Assembly (NCBI RefSeq): GCF_019059575.1
Contig: NW_024881673.1
Span: 731,001-795,000, forward strand
Length of the DNA stretch: 64,000 nucleotides
Direction: 5' to 3'
DNA from: Amphibalanus amphitrite
Lineage: Eukaryota; Arthropoda; Thecostraca; Balanomorpha; Balanidae
This document shows, in pieces, positions 31,909-45,200 of this stretch. Both the position numbers and the translations under genes were made by a program. The notes under the pieces were generated by a model that made no database searches, was not told where the DNA came from, and saw nothing but the letters and a program-made list of their open reading frames with translations. Position 1 is the stretch's first letter, and every line of letters begins with the position of its first letter.

Positions 31909-33297
31909 CAGGGCCTCGGCTAAGGAATTTTGACTACTGGGGCAAATCGTTAGCGTGTGTTGGCGCCCTGCTGGGGGGGGGGGGGGTTGAACACCTGCGG
32001 TTTTCCTGTGTTTTTTTTCGCGGATATCTCAATAACGGCGCCGCTCCATCATCCAACAATTCTACACGTGTTGTAAAACTTTCAGACCAAGGTCATTCAA
32101 GATCAGGTCACCAGGTCACCTTCAAGTGATCTCACTTCATAAAATGTTTCAATGTAGGTATGCCGTAGCTACACCGAGTGACCGATCGCTTTGAAACTTT
32201 CAGCGATTGATAAGGGCAACAGCATGTACAAAATTTATATCTCGGAATTTTCATATCGGTGACCTAAGTTCAGCTCAATTTTGCGACCTCTATCATAAGT
32301 CAATGGAAGAAAATTCAAGACCACCTCTTTTGGACGAAAGTCATTCTAAAGACTATAAAACACCGTAGGTACGTGACTTTGACACACTGAACATGAAAAT
32401 AGCACCCGTGACCCTTACTTATGCCCCTGAGGTAATCTCAGTTCACGAATGGTATCTAACAGTTTTTCGCGAATAACTTTTGAAAGATGCATGCTTGAGC
32501 GATGAAAATACCTTAGTTGTGTTTGGCTCGACGATCAGATCGACTGATATGCAACATGACAATTTCCGGTCAGATCATGACCTTGACCTGAGGTCGAATT
32601 TTTAGTTGACCTTCAAGGTCAAATTGTAGCTAATTTGATGCATCTTGACGAGAGGAACACGATGTCGGTAAAAGAAAGCTCGTGCAAGGCACGAGTCAAA
32701 AGTTATTGCAGAAAAACTGTTCCCCCCAAAATCGTATATTTTGGTAGTTTTTGCCCCTTGCAGGCAAAACCGTTGACGTTAGGTCAAATCTAAGAGAAAT
32801 AACCAGAAAGCATGCTAATATGGCTATCAAATGCAATTTTCCGCGGTGCTGTAGCTGTACCTAATTGATTCCCGGGTTATGCGTCGGCATCTTGTAAACT
32901 GTCGATATTCGACCTGAAAATAGGCGAACTTTTGCCTTCACCATGACCTGACCTTTGACCTGACCAAAAAAGCGGCCGAGGTAATTTCGTCATTATTTTT
33001 GACGCTCTTTCGAACGTAGATGGATTAGGGGGTGCAAAAAGATATGTTTGCCAATGCACACCTATGTTTTTTGATTGAAATTGAGGGTGCAGCTGCACAC
33101 CGTGCACTCCCTCTTCCGCCGCCCCTGATTTCTTGCCACAAACGTCTTCAACCGCTTCCGAATGAAAGAATGTACGTACGTTAATGTTGATATATTCTCA
33201 TTTTGTGGAGGTTGGGCAAGGCCTGACCACTACTGGGGCATTCCTCGACTCTACTGGGGCATTTGCCCCAGTAGTTAACATGTTAGCCGAGGCCCTG
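31909..33297 (+). mobile_element. hAT-like non-autonomous element 1, carrying an F-family fragment
   Basis: The ends are a perfect 15-base inverted repeat, CAGGGCCTCGGCTAA and complement. The 8-base flanks GCTTGACC (31901-31908) and CCTTGACC (33298-33305) differ at one position. A further inverted motif, TACTGGGGCAAAT or ATTTGCCCCAGTA, lies just inside each end. The middle (about 31964-33018) is F-family sequence in forward orientation without its TTAA termini. No transposase. Confidence 0.75.
31964..33018 (+). mobile_element. F-family fragment inside hAT-like element 1
   Basis: It follows the order of 4258-5330, starting GCCCTGCTGGGG and ending GACGCTCTTTCGAACG, but is more diverged than the other F copies, and both termini are missing. 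Confidence 0.65.
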
Positions 33298-33829
33298 CCT
33301 TGACCAAAACGTGACCTAAGCTGGCCCAAAAGTCTGCCTGACCCACGTAGTCGCATTTGTCATGTAAAATGGACCATAAAACATGTATCACACGACACTT
33401 TCATATTGTGACCCCCAGTGACCTGACCTCTGTGACCTGACCTGGTATCAGTGACCATAGGCGGCGGAACGATTTGAGACAAGGGGGGGGGCACCATGGC
33501 TCAAGGAGCCAAACCTAGGGTACCCCCAAATCCTGTTTTCTCATCGGATTTAGGCCACTTATTTTTCGTCACAGCCCTGACACGATGATTTTTTTTTTTT
33601 TTACTAAACGAAAATGGCAGTTCACCCCCGTACGCAGGGGTGTAATTTTATATCTCTTTGTGGGGGCATATGCACCCACAATCCTGAATTATGCCCCCAC
33701 AATGATGAAAATGCACCCACAAGTCTTTTACAAGGCTGCAAGCGTCCTTTCGAGATCACGGTGCCCTTCGCATGCTCTAACGGCGTCCTCCTGACCGTCT
33801 CGCGTTCATGGATAATATAGCGTTTTTAA

Positions 33830-34300
33830 TCACTCGGCGCCCTTCTGGGAGAATGGCGCACTTTTGACAGCACCGCGCCATTCTCATGGTCTAACGGCGC
33901 ACTCCTGACCGTCTCGCGTCCTTATGTCTCTGTCCACCGTGCATCCCTCGACTGTTCGGCGCCCTTCTGGCCTCTCAGCGCCCCTGAACCACATATAGCG
34001 TTTTCAATCACTCGGCACCCTTTTACGAGAATGGCGCCCTTTTCATGATCTCAAGGCGCCCTCGTAACCATCTGGCGCCCCCACGTCCCCACCAACGTAA
34101 CACTACTGACTGTGCGGCGCCCTTCTGGCCTCTTAGCGCCCCTGGACCACATAGCGTTTTCAATCACTCGGCTCCCTCCTAAGAGAATGGCACCCTTCTC
34201 ATCGTCTCACGGCGCCCTCGTAAGTCGTAACCGTCTGGCGCCTCCACATTTGGTGCCCCTCCTGCTGAATGGCGCCTCTCTACATATTTTTACGTCCTAC
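33830..34300 (+). repeat. Imperfect GGCGCCC-rich repeat
   Basis: TCACTCGGCGCCCTT, AATGGCGCCC, TCTGGCGCCCCC and similar short phrases alternate every 20-30 bases with variable linkers. Confidence 0.6.
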
Positions 34301-34521
34301 CGGTCAGTTTCCACTTTTAAGCGTGTATTTGCTTAGTCAGACACGGCACTTGAAGCACCATTCGGCTAGCAATGTTATCAAATTCGGTGTTAATTTAGGC
34401 TCCCACATAAAGAATATCCATCGCGCCCCAAAACGGCCTGGCGCCGGGCGCCCCTACAGCTGGGCACCCACAATCATTTTAGGAAAATTTTACCCCTGCC
34501 CGTATGTGTGGTTAACTTTAA

Positions 34522-35524
34522 CCCTCGCACCGACGGGGGGGGAGGGGCGGATATCCGCCCCCCCCCCTGAGGTTTTTCGCGAATAGCGGGAAAACCGCGG
34601 CGCATAGCGCCGCGAAATTTTGTATGACTATAACCTCATCAATTTTACACATGGTGTGCAAGTTTGAACCTCCTACCTTTTAAGGTCAGGTCACCAGGTC
34701 ACTGAATGACCCAACCTCAAGTCACTTTTTTGCAACTTTGTCACCGTGCCAGAGCTACAGTAGATGTTGGAGGCCTTTGAAAGTCGCAGGATATTATTAG
34801 GTCATTAGTAGCTACAATTCGTTTACCTCGGAATTTTGATATCGGTGACCTAAGGTCAGGTCAATTTCGCGACCTCCCCATTATAAGTCAATGGGGGAAA
34901 AATCAACTCCCTGTTTTTACCACTAAAACGGGTCGGAATGGCCCCATATACCATACATGACTTCATATACGATCAACCTTCACTACCTTGAGGTCTGTTT
35001 TGCTGTTGGGCAGCTGTGAGGTCATGTGACGTCATCAAAGGTCACCAAAGGTTTTTGGCCAATAACTCCGTACAGGAAAAAGATACAGACGCGTGGATGG
35101 TCTCATTGTATTCAGCTCGTCAAGACGCATCGAATGATATACATGATGACCTCGAGGTCACGTGACCTGAGGTCAACCTTTGACCTTGACCTTTCGAGGT
35201 CAACATATATATCATTCGATGCGGATTGACGAGAGGATCACGATGATGCCCTTAGTTTGTTCCTATCTTGACTAATTCGAAAGTTATTCGAGAAAAACTC
35301 TCTCCATATCTAGCGCCGCCATTTTGACTTTTTCGACCCCTGTGACGTCATCTTTGACCTGACCTGAAAATGACCCTTGTAAAAATTGTAGATCTTGACC
35401 GTGCGTATCCGATGCCGTTTACCGTTTGTCGCTATCTTGCTTCGTTCTCGAGATATCAGGGGGGGCCGAATCGGCCCCCCCCCCCGCCAGTTTCTTGTCC
35501 CGGCGGAGCCCGCCAGGAATAGGG
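34522..35524 (+). mobile_element. H-family MITE nested in hAT-like element 2
   Basis: TTAA at 34518-34521 and 35525-35528. It is nearly collinear with H1 (18304-19305) until the right terminus, which has changed to GCCAGTTTCTTGTCCCGGCG and CCCGCCAGGAATAGGG. The inverted-repeat match to the left end is therefore largely lost while the doubled layout remains. Confidence 0.75.
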
Positions 35525-35689
35525 TTAAGCTGATCCTCAAGTACCTATGTGTTTGTCTCTTCCTTATTGTCGTTTGATAAATTCCATTTATCCTACATGT
35601 ATAATTCCCAAGAAGCCAATCGCAGTACTAATCAGTGGCGAATCCCAGGGTGGAGGTCACATGGGTCATGACTTAGGGCCTGGGGTCAC

Positions 35690-36170
35690 CACATGCCTGC
35701 CAGGAGCACCACAGGCCTGACAGCCGACAGGGGCACCACAGGCCCGCCAGGGGTGCCAAAGGCCTAGCAAAAGCACTACAGGTCTTCCAGGGGCACCACA
35801 GACCTGCCAGGGGCACCAGAGGCCTGCCAGGGACACTATCGGCTTCGCAGGGAAACCACCGGCCTCGCAAGGGCACCATGGGCCTGTCAAGGGCACCACA
35901 AGCCTGTCGTTGGCAATTTAGGATTGTCAGAGGCACCACAAACCTGTCAAGGGCACCTGCGTTCTAACAGGGGCACCACAAACCTGCCAAGGCCAAGGGA
36001 AACCACAGGCCTAGCAAGAACACCACAGGCCTGTCAGGGGCACCACGGGCCTGTCAGGGCCCATGGACACCTAAGTCATGTCAGGGCCCACCGTAGGCTT
36101 GTCAGGGGGGCAGGGTAGGTAGGTACCACAGTCTTTCCAGGGGCACCAGCGGCCTAGCAGGGGCACCAGT
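35690..36170 (+). repeat. 20-bp minisatellite
   Basis: Units close to CCAGGGGCACCACAGGCCTG repeat about two dozen times with substitutions and occasional length changes. Confidence 0.75.
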
Positions 36171-36765
36171 CATCACATGACTAACCAAAAATAAAGGAAA
36201 TAAAAAAAAAAACTGAAAATAGGGCACCACCAAAATTAAGTGGCCGAAATCCGTTGAGGTTTTAATTTTGGGCATAGGTAGGGGCATCACTTCGATTCAT
36301 GGCCCTCCCCTTGGAGTTTTCCCGAATCCGCCCCTGGTACTAATACATCAAATTTAAGGGGGCACCCTGCTATTGGTGCCCCCCTTGCAGAATTCAAGGG
36401 GGCACGGTGCCCCGGTGCCCCCCCCGTTCCGCCGCCTATGTCAGTGACTTCAAATAGCAAAATATGTGTTTGAAGAACATTTCCACATCGATGATTTTCA
36501 ATGAAATGCATTTTACTCGATTTTACAACGTATTTCTTGAAATGCCTGTAAACGGTGAAAATTCGACCTTTGACCTGACCTGTGACGTCATCGGTTTGAC
36601 CTAGGTCAATAAAATTGGGTCACAAGGTAGTTCCCTGATAGGGCTTTCCAACACCGTTTGCCGCTTGTCGCTAGGTTGCGTGGTTCTCGAGATCTTAGGG
36701 GGGCCAAATTGCCCCCCCCCCAACGGGGCGCGTTGCTAGGCAGAGCCCAACGGGGCGCGGGTTAA

Positions 36766-37601
36766 AACTCATATAATGTAACTCCCCTGCGTTCTAGCTT
36801 CTAGAGTTGGCCCCAGAGGTCACATGGGTGACCTGGGTTTGACCTGAGAGGCCGGTCGTCGCAGGAGCCCCAACGATAGCTGAAAGCCGACGGCCAATAG
36901 CTGATCCGCCGATTGCAGGTCACCTCATGTCTGAGTCTGCCCTGAGTGGTGTGACACTCGGGCCTCTATAATCCTGTAGAGCCTGTCGTCGGAACAGTCG
37001 AGGTGGGCTCGATAACGCGGCGTCGTTCAAATATTGCACGACGCTAACGGCTCTTCATCGGGAAACTTCCACTGCAATGTCTGGTCCGATATTGATATAG
37101 CTAATGCCCAGCGAAGGCCAGCCCGTTTTCACTGATCCGATCAAGGCGTGGCTGTTTTTTACTCTGTCCTGTGTCACGTGAACTCGACTGGCGTCTCGGG
37201 GGGGGGGGGGGCTGCAGGCACGGTACCCTGGCGGTCATGGGGCCGACAATATACTGCTGACCTGACTCTGATGAGGTCAGTCAGCCCCCGAACGGTACGG
37301 GCTGAATCCGGGCTGCAACGAATGGGGTGGCGTTTATTTGTAGGTACAATTTGTCCCGCTGAGGTCAAACGGGGTCACATATCGAGAAGCCGTTTTCAAG
37401 GAACGTTACTACGGCTTATAACCTGACCGATGATGTGCTTTGATTTGGAATTCGGCCGAAGCTCATACTCGAGAGGCCACTTATTTTTCACCCTTCGCCT
37501 TTTCATCGAAAAAAAAACGAAACGAAAACATTTGCAAAAAGTGAGATATTTTGTCTCAGCTGAGTCAAGGAACTACCTCTTTGGTAACGTAAAATAAAGG
37601 C
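36766..37601. other. No gene recognised
   Basis: A few TGACCT motifs, a G run at about 37199-37212, and a stretch near 37471-37553 (GGCCACTTATTTTTCACCC, AACATTTGCAAAAAGTG) shared with 19575-19630 and hAT-like element 2. Confidence 0.4.
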
Positions 37602-37605
37602 TTAA

Positions 37606-38642
37606 CCCTCGCCGGCCGAGGGGGGGGGGCGGGTGCCGCCCCCCCATAGGGTTTTTTCGTGATAGCTTCGAACACGCTGGCGATAGAGAGCGGAAACTTG
37701 GCATACCTGACCTTTGATCCAAGCCGGATCTTTTGACACCAACCGCTTTTTTGGGTCAGGTCAGGTCACTGACCTATGACGTCATAAGTGAACCTCTGCA
37801 CGGTCTTCAGATGTCGCAACTTCGCAACGCCCTCACTGCCAGAGGAGATGTCACAGGGAAATGAAACTTGCAGGATCTAGTATCCATTATAAGTCCCACA
37901 ACTTGTATATCTCGGATTTTTCCTAAAGGTCATATGAGGTCAGGTCATTTTCGTGACCTCACCATTATAAGTCAATGGGGAAAAATTCAAACTGCTATTC
38001 TGGCGCCGGGAACGATCTCCAACTATCTCAAGCACACGTAATCGTGATTTGATGCACTCCTTGCAAGGTTAGATGCGTCACTTTTGCAATGTTGACCTTG
38101 CGTGACGTCATTTATGACGTCATCAAGGTCAAATTAGTTTTTCATCAATAACTCTTGATCAAATTGAGCTAGCGAGTCGGGAAAGGCACCAATGGACTCA
38201 GGAAGGCCTGTCGAATCGAATGATATGCGATATGACCTCTTTCGACCAACTTCGTGACCTGTGGGTGCTGACCTGACCTTGACCTGAGGTCAACACCCCA
38301 AGTTGACCTGACCCGGACAAAAAGTATATCATTCGACGCGCCTGAGCGAGGCGAACACGATGCTGCCAAAATCGGCGCTCTGCGGCCGTTTTTTGCGAAG
38401 TTATTCACCAAAAACTGAACCGTACACTGGGGCACTTGACCTGACCTCAGAGGTCATTGGTTGACCTAGGACCTTAAAATCGGGTACCAATCTCTGCGTC
38501 TCGTAACGGCGCACGCCGCACACGCTCGTTTTTCCGCGACGCACTAGCTCCACCAGGGGAGAAACGGCGAGGGGGGGGGGTCGTACCCGCCCCCCCCCCC
38601 TCGGCCGGCGCGTATGTAGAAAACCATTAGGTCCGGCGAGGG
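37606..38642 (+). mobile_element. I-family piggyBac-like MITE
   Basis: TTAA at 37602-37605 and 38643-38646. Termini are CCCTCGCCGG and CCGGCGAGGG. The right end is doubled (CTCGGCCGGCGCG, spacer, GGTCCGGCGAGGG). The left hairpin core is GGCGGGTGCCGCC. The interior has a paired TGACGTCA motif at 38103-38122 and many TGACCT half-sites. Confidence 0.75.
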
Positions 38643-38646
38643 TTAA

Positions 38647-39038
38647 GCTCGAGAACCACTGTGCAGGTTTATTTTCGAAATATCCAAAAATGACCTTTGG
38701 TCATCGCATGACCTTGGAGACCAGTTTGCTACCGAGAAAGTAAGATGTAATACTGGCGAGTCGTCTGTTGTCATTTTTTGGCGCTTTAGCTTTACTGGGC
38801 GGGTTACAATCTGCTGTTCATCACGTGAACTTTGTTGACCTCTGCAGGTCAAACGGCTGAGGGAGTCACCGAATGGCTCGGGCTGTGGATTGTGTATGTC
38901 ACAGCCTCTATTGTGTGAAAGTTTCAGCTTGATCTGTGGTGTTCCGAATTTGGACTGAATCCTGGCTAAATCTTGGCATAGACTGGACTTTTTGAAGTCA
39001 TCTGGCCCTGGTCATGACTCGATGATGACGTCATCGAG
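38647..39038. other. No gene recognised
   Basis: Ordinary sequence ending in GATGATGACGTCATCGAG immediately before the satellite starts. Confidence 0.4.
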
Positions 39039-41802
39039 CATGTCAGTCATCGGCAGCATGTTGATGGTGGTGCCGTCCTATATGATCGCTGTACTCCGTC
39101 TCTGTGGACTGGGTGGGACCGACAGAACATGTCAGTCATCGGCAGCATGTTGATGGTGGTGCCGTCCTATATGATCGCTGTACTCCATCTCTGTGGACTG
39201 GGTGGGTCCGACAGAACATGTCAGTCATCGGCAGCATGTTTATGGTGGTGCCGTCCTATATGATCGCTGTACTCCATCTCTGTGGACTGGGTGGGACCGA
39301 CAGAACATGTCAGTCATCGGCAGCATGTTGATGGTGGTGCCGTCCTATATGATCGCTGGACTCCATCTCTGTGGACTGGGTGGGACCGACAGAACATGTC
39401 AGTCATCGGCAGCATGTTGATGGTGGTGCCGTCCTATATGATCGCTGTACTCCATCTCTGTGGACTGGGTGGGACCGACAGAACATGTCAGTCATCGGCA
39501 GCATGTTGATGGTGGTGCCGTCCTATATGATCGCTGGACTCCATCTCTGTGGACTGGGTGGGACCGACAGAACATGTCAGTCATCGGCAGCATGTTGATG
39601 GTGGTGCCGTCCTATATGATCGCTGTACTCCATCTCTGTGGACTGGGTGGGACCGACAGAACATGTCAGTCATCGGCAGCATGTTGATGGTGGTGCCGTC
39701 CTATATGATCGCTGTACTCCATCTCTGTGGACTGGGTGGGACCGACAGAACATGTCAGCCATCGGCAGCATGTTGATGGTGGTGCCGTCCTATATGATCG
39801 CTGTACTCCATCTCTGTGGACTGGGTGGGACCGACAGAACATGTCAGTCATCGGCAGCATGTTGATGGTGGTGCCGTCCTATATGATGCGCTGTACTCTA
39901 TCTCTGTGGACTGGGTGGGACCGACAGAACATGTCAGTCATCGGCAGCATGTTGATGGTGGTGCCGTCCTATATGATCGCTGTACTCCATCTCTGTGGAC
40001 TGGGTGGGACCGACAGAACATGTCAGTCATCGGCAGCATGTTGATGGTGGTGCCGTCCTATATGATCGCTGGACTCCATCTCTGTGGACTGGGTGGGACC
40101 GACAGAACATGTCAGTCATTGGCAGCATGTTGATGGTGGTGCCGTCCTATATGATCGCTGGACTCCATCTCTGTGGACTGGGTGGGACCGACAGAACATG
40201 TCAGTCATCGGCAGCATGTTGGTGGTGGTGCCGTCCTATATGATCGCTGTACTCCATCTCTGTGGACTGGGTGGGACCGACAGAACATGTCAGTCATCGG
40301 CAGCATATTGATGGTGGTGCCGTCCTATATGATCGCTGTACTCCATCTCTGTGGACTGGGTGGGACCGACAGAACATGTCAGTCATCGGCAGCATATTGA
40401 TGGTGGTGCCGTCCTATATGATCGCTGTACTCCATCTCTGTGGACTGGGTGGGACCGACAGAACATGTCAGTCATCGGCAGCATATTGATGGTGGTGCCG
40501 TCCTATATGATCGCTGTACTCCATCTCTGTGGACTGGGTGGGACCGACAGAACATGTCAGTCATCGGCAGCATATTGATGGTGGTGCCGTCCTATATGAT
40601 CGCTGGACTCCATCTCTGTGGACTGGGTGGGACCGACAGAACATGTCAGTCATTGGCAGCATGTTGATGGTGGTGCCGTCCTATATGATCGCTGTACTCC
40701 ATCTCTGTGGACTGGGTGGGACCGACAGAACATGTCAGTCATCGGCAGCATGTTGATGGTGGTGCCGTCCTATATGATCGCTGGACTCCATCTCCGTGGA
40801 CTGGGTGGGACCGACAGAACATGTCAGTCATCGGCAGCATGGTGATGGTGGTGCCGTCCTATATGATCGCTGTACTCCATCTCTGTGGACTGGGTGGGGA
40901 CCGACAGAACATGCTAGTCATCGGCAGCATGTTGATGGTGGTGCCGTCCTATATGATCGCTGTACTCCATCTCTGTGGACTGGGTGGGACCGACAGAACA
41001 TGTCAGTCATCGGCAGCATGTTGATGGTGGTGCCGTCCTATATGATCGCTGTACTCCATCTCTGTGGACTGGGTGGGACCGACAGAACATGTCAGTCATC
41101 GGCAGCATGTTGATGGTGGTGCCGTCCTATATGATCGCTGGACTCCATCTCTGTGGACTGGGTGGGACCGACAGAACATGTCAGTCATCGGCAGCATGTT
41201 GATGGTGGTGCCGTCCTATATGATGCGCTGGACTCCATCTCTGTGTACTGGGTGGGACCGACAGAACATGTCAGTCATCGGCAGCATGTTGATGGTGGTG
41301 CCGTCCTATATGATCGCTGGACTCCATCTCTGTGGACTGGGTGGGACCGACAGAACATGTCAGTCATCGGCAGCATGTTGATGGTGGTGCCGTCCTATAT
41401 GATGCGCTGGACTCCATCTCTGTGTACTGGGTGGGACCGACAGAACATGTCAGTCATCGGCAGCATGTTGATGGTGGTGCCGTCCTATATGATCGCTGGA
41501 CTCCATCTCTGTGGACTGGGTGGGACCGACAGAACATGTCAGTCATCGGCAGCATGTTGATGGTGATGCCGTCCTATATGATCGCTGTACTCCATCTCTG
41601 TGGACTGGGTGGGACCGACAGAACATGTCAGTCATCGGCAGCATGTTGATGGTGGTGCCGTCCTATATGATCGCTGGATTCCATCTCTGTGGACTGGGTG
41701 TGACCGACAGAACATGTCAGTCATCGGCTGCATGTTGATGGTGGTGCCGTCCTATATGATCGCTGTACTCCATCTCTGTGGACTGGGTGGGACCGACAGA
41801 AC
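39039..41802 (+). repeat. 89-bp satellite, block 1 (about 31 units)
   Basis: The unit starts CATGTCAGTCATCGGCAGCA and ends GGTGGGACCGACAGAA. Units differ by one or a few substitutions and by occasional single-base insertions (GATGCGCTG for GATCGCTG). Since 89 is not a multiple of three, short ORFs appear every 89 bases in shifting frames; none is credible as a gene. Confidence 0.95.
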
Positions 41803-42293
41803 GTTAGGCGGCACGGGCGGACATCGATAGCAGCGCCTCTATCGGTCACTAGGGAAAGCTGGGCTGTAGGCGACGAAATACCGGCTGAGTTGTCACACGT
41901 TGAATAGGTTTATAGACGTCCGTCTTGTGAAAAAGTTGAACTTTTGCCTTTAATATTTCTAAAGGCAATTTTAGAAGTGTCTTCACATGGATTACAAAAC
42001 CGTTTAGATTATTGTATTCACTTCAAGCCTTCCCTATTGTTCTTGATGATGCGGGAACTATTTCTAATTAGTGTTTCTAGCTTAGTAAAAGAACATACTG
42101 TGCAAACGATGAAAAAAAACATAAATGGAAAATTTTAAATGCAATTTTCTCTAACAATTAATGGTAAATTTTCTACATAACAAGGAAAAGGTGCATGCTA
42201 ACTGATAATTTAAAGTTCTTGGGGCCAGTTGTTTTCTTCTTTTCTTACGTCGCCCCAATGGCCGCGAATACACTTGTGATAACGCCTATCGAC
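41803..42293 (+). repeat. Inter-satellite module, copy 1
   Basis: 491 bases between CCGACAGAAC and ATGTCAGTC of the satellite. It begins GTTAGGCGGCACGGGCGG and ends CGCCTATCGAC, and is A+T-rich in the middle. No ORF of note. Confidence 0.9.
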
Positions 42294-45200
42294 ATGTCAG
42301 TCATCGGCAGCATGTTGATGGTGGTGCCATCCTATATGATCGCTGGACTCCATCTCTGTGGACTGGGTGGGACCGACAGAACATGTCAGTCATCGGCAGC
42401 ATGTTGATGGTGGTGCCGTCCTATATGATCGCTGTACTCTATCTCTGTGGACTGGGTGGGACCGACAGAACATGTCAGTCATCGGCAGCATGTTGATGGT
42501 GGTGCCGTCCTATATGATCGCTGGACTCCATCTCTGTGGACTGGGTGGGACCGACAGAACATGTCAGTCATCGGCAGCATGTTGATGGTGGTGCCGTCCT
42601 ATATGATCGCTGTACTCCATCTCTGTGGACTGGGTGGGACCGACAGAACATGTCAGTCATCGTCAGCATGTTGATGGTGGTGCCGTCCTATATGATCGCT
42701 GGACTCCATCTCTGTGGACTGGGTGGGACCGACAGAACATGTCAGTCATCGGCAGCATGTTGATGGTGGTGCCGTCCTATATGATCGCTGTACTCCATCT
42801 CTGTGGACTGGGTGGGAACGACAGAACATGTCAGTCATCGGCAGCATGTTGATGGTGGTGCCGTCTTATATGATCGCTGTACTCCATCTCTGTGGACTGG
42901 GTGGGACCGACAGAACATGTCAGTCATCGGCAGCATGTTGATGGTGGTGCCGTCCTATATGATCGCTGTACTCCATCTCTGTGGACTGGGTGGGACCGAC
43001 AGAACATGTCAGTCATCGGCAGCATGTTGATGGTGGTGCCGTCCTATATGATCGCTGTACTCCATCTCTGTGGACTGGGTGGGAACGACAGAACATGTCA
43101 GTCATCGGCAGCATGTTGATGGTGGTGCCGACCTATATGATGCGCTGTACTCCATCTCTGTGTACTGGGTGGGAACGACAGAACATGTCAGTCATCGGCA
43201 GCATGTTGATGGTGGTGCCGTCCTATATGATCGCTGTACTCCATCTCTGTGAACTGGGTGGGACCGACAGAACATGTCAGTCATCGGCAGCATGTTGATG
43301 GTGATGCCGACCTATATGATGCGCTGTACTCCATCTCTGTGAACTGGGTGGGACCGTCAGAACATGTCAGTCATCGGCAGCATGTTGATGGTGGTGCCGT
43401 CCTATATGATCGCTGTACTCCATCTCTGTGGACTGGGTGGGACCGTCAGAACATGTCAGTCATCGGCAGCATGTTGATGGTGGTGCCGTCCTATATGATC
43501 GCTGTACTCCATCTCTGTGGACTGGGTGGGACCGACAGAACATGTCAGTCATCGGCAGCATGTTGATGGTGGTGCCGTCCTATGTGATCGCTGGACTCCA
43601 TCTCTGTGGACTGGGTGGGACCGACAGAACATGTCAGTCATCGGCAGCATGTTGATGGTGGTGCCGTCCTATATGATGCGCTGGACTCCATCTCTGTGTA
43701 CTGGGTGGGACCGACAGAACATGTCAGTCATCGGCTGCATGTTGATGGTGGTGCCGTCCTATATGATCGCTGTACTCCATCTCTGTGGACTGGGTGTGAC
43801 CGACAGAACATGTCAGTCATCGGCAGCATGTTGATGGTGGTGCCGTCCTATATGATCGCTGTACTCCATCTCTGTGGACTGGGTGGGACCGACAGAACAT
43901 GTCAGTCATCGGCAGCATGTTGATGGTGGTGCCGTCCTATATGATCGCTGGACTCCATCTCTGTGGACTGGGTGGGACCGACAGAACATGTCAGTCATCG
44001 GCAATATGTTGATGGTGGTGCCGTCCTATATGATCGCTGTACTCCATCTCTTTGGACTGGGTGGGACCGACAGAACATGTCAGTCATCGGCAGCATGTTG
44101 ATGGTGGTGCCGTCCTATATGATGCGCTGGACTCCATCTCTGTGGACTGGGTGGGACCGACAGAACATGTCAGTCATCGGCAGCATGTTGATGGTGGTGC
44201 CGTCCTATATGATCGCTGGACTCCATCTCTGTGAACTGGGTGGGACCGACAGAACATGTCAGTCATCGGCAGCATGTTGATGGTGGTGCCGTCCTATATG
44301 ATGCGCTGGACTCCATCTCTGTGGACTGGGTGGGACCGACAGAACATGTCAGTCATCGGCAGCATGTTGATGGTGGTGCTGTCCTATATGATCGCTGGAC
44401 TCCATCTCCGTGGACTGGGTGGGACCGACAGAACATGTCAGTCATCGGCAGCATGTTGATGGTGGTGCCGTCCTATATGATCGCTAGACTCCATCTCTGT
44501 GTACTGGGTGGGACGGACAGAACATGTCAGTCATCGGCAGCATGTTGATGGTGGTGCCGTCCTATATGATCGCTGGACTCCATCTCTGTGGACTGGGTGG
44601 GACCGACAGAACATGTCAGTCATCGGCAGCATGTTGATGGTGGTGCCGTCCTATATGATCGCTGTACTCCATCTCTGTGGACTGGGTGGGACCGACAGAA
44701 CATGTCAGTCATCGGCAGCATATTGATGGTGGTGCCGTCCTATATGATCGCTGTACTCCATCTCTGTGGACTGGGTGGGACCGACAGAACATGTCAGTCA
44801 TCGGCAGCATGTTGATGGTGGTGCCGTCCTATATGATGCGCTGGACTCCATCTCTGTGTACTGGGTGGGACCGACAGAACATGTCAGTCATCGGCAGCAT
44901 GTTGATGGTGGTGCCGTCCTATATGATGGCTGTACTCCATCTCTGTGGACTGGGTGGGACCGACAGAACATGTCAGTCATCGGCAGCATGTTGATGGTGG
45001 TGCCGTCCTATATGATCGCTGGACTCCATCTCCGTGGACTGGGTGGGACCGACAGAACATGTCAGTCATCGGCAGCATGGTGATGGTGGTGCCGTCCTAT
45101 ATGATCGCTGTACTCCATCTCTGTGGACTGGGTGGGGACCGACAGAACATGCTAGTCATCGGCAGCATGTTGATGGTGGTGCCGTCCTATATGATCGCTG

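Larger units (their letters stand above)
33456..36440 (+). mobile_element. hAT-like element 2 with two minisatellites and a nested H element
   Basis: A perfect 15-base inverted repeat, CATAGGCGGCGGAAC and complement, is flanked by a perfect 8-base duplication TCAGTGAC (33448-33455 and 36441-36448). Both ends continue into G-run GGGGCACC sequence. The interior holds a GGCGCCC-rich imperfect repeat at about 33830-34300, an H-family MITE, and a 20-base-unit minisatellite at about 35690-36170. No hAT transposase is seen. Confidence 0.8.
31207..36761 (+). mobile_element. G-family MITE, copy 2, split by two hAT-like insertions
   Basis: TTAA at 31203-31206 and 36762-36765. The G sequence is present as 31207-31908, about 33298-33455 and 36441-36761, in the same order as G1. 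The two breaks are occupied by elements with 8-base target duplications. The right end is doubled, as in G1. Confidence 0.8.

Noticed and set aside
37148-37426. 92-codon ORF in the 36.8-37.6 kb gap
   Set aside because: It contains a G-run translated as Gly, has no motif, and has no supporting splice or promoter signal.
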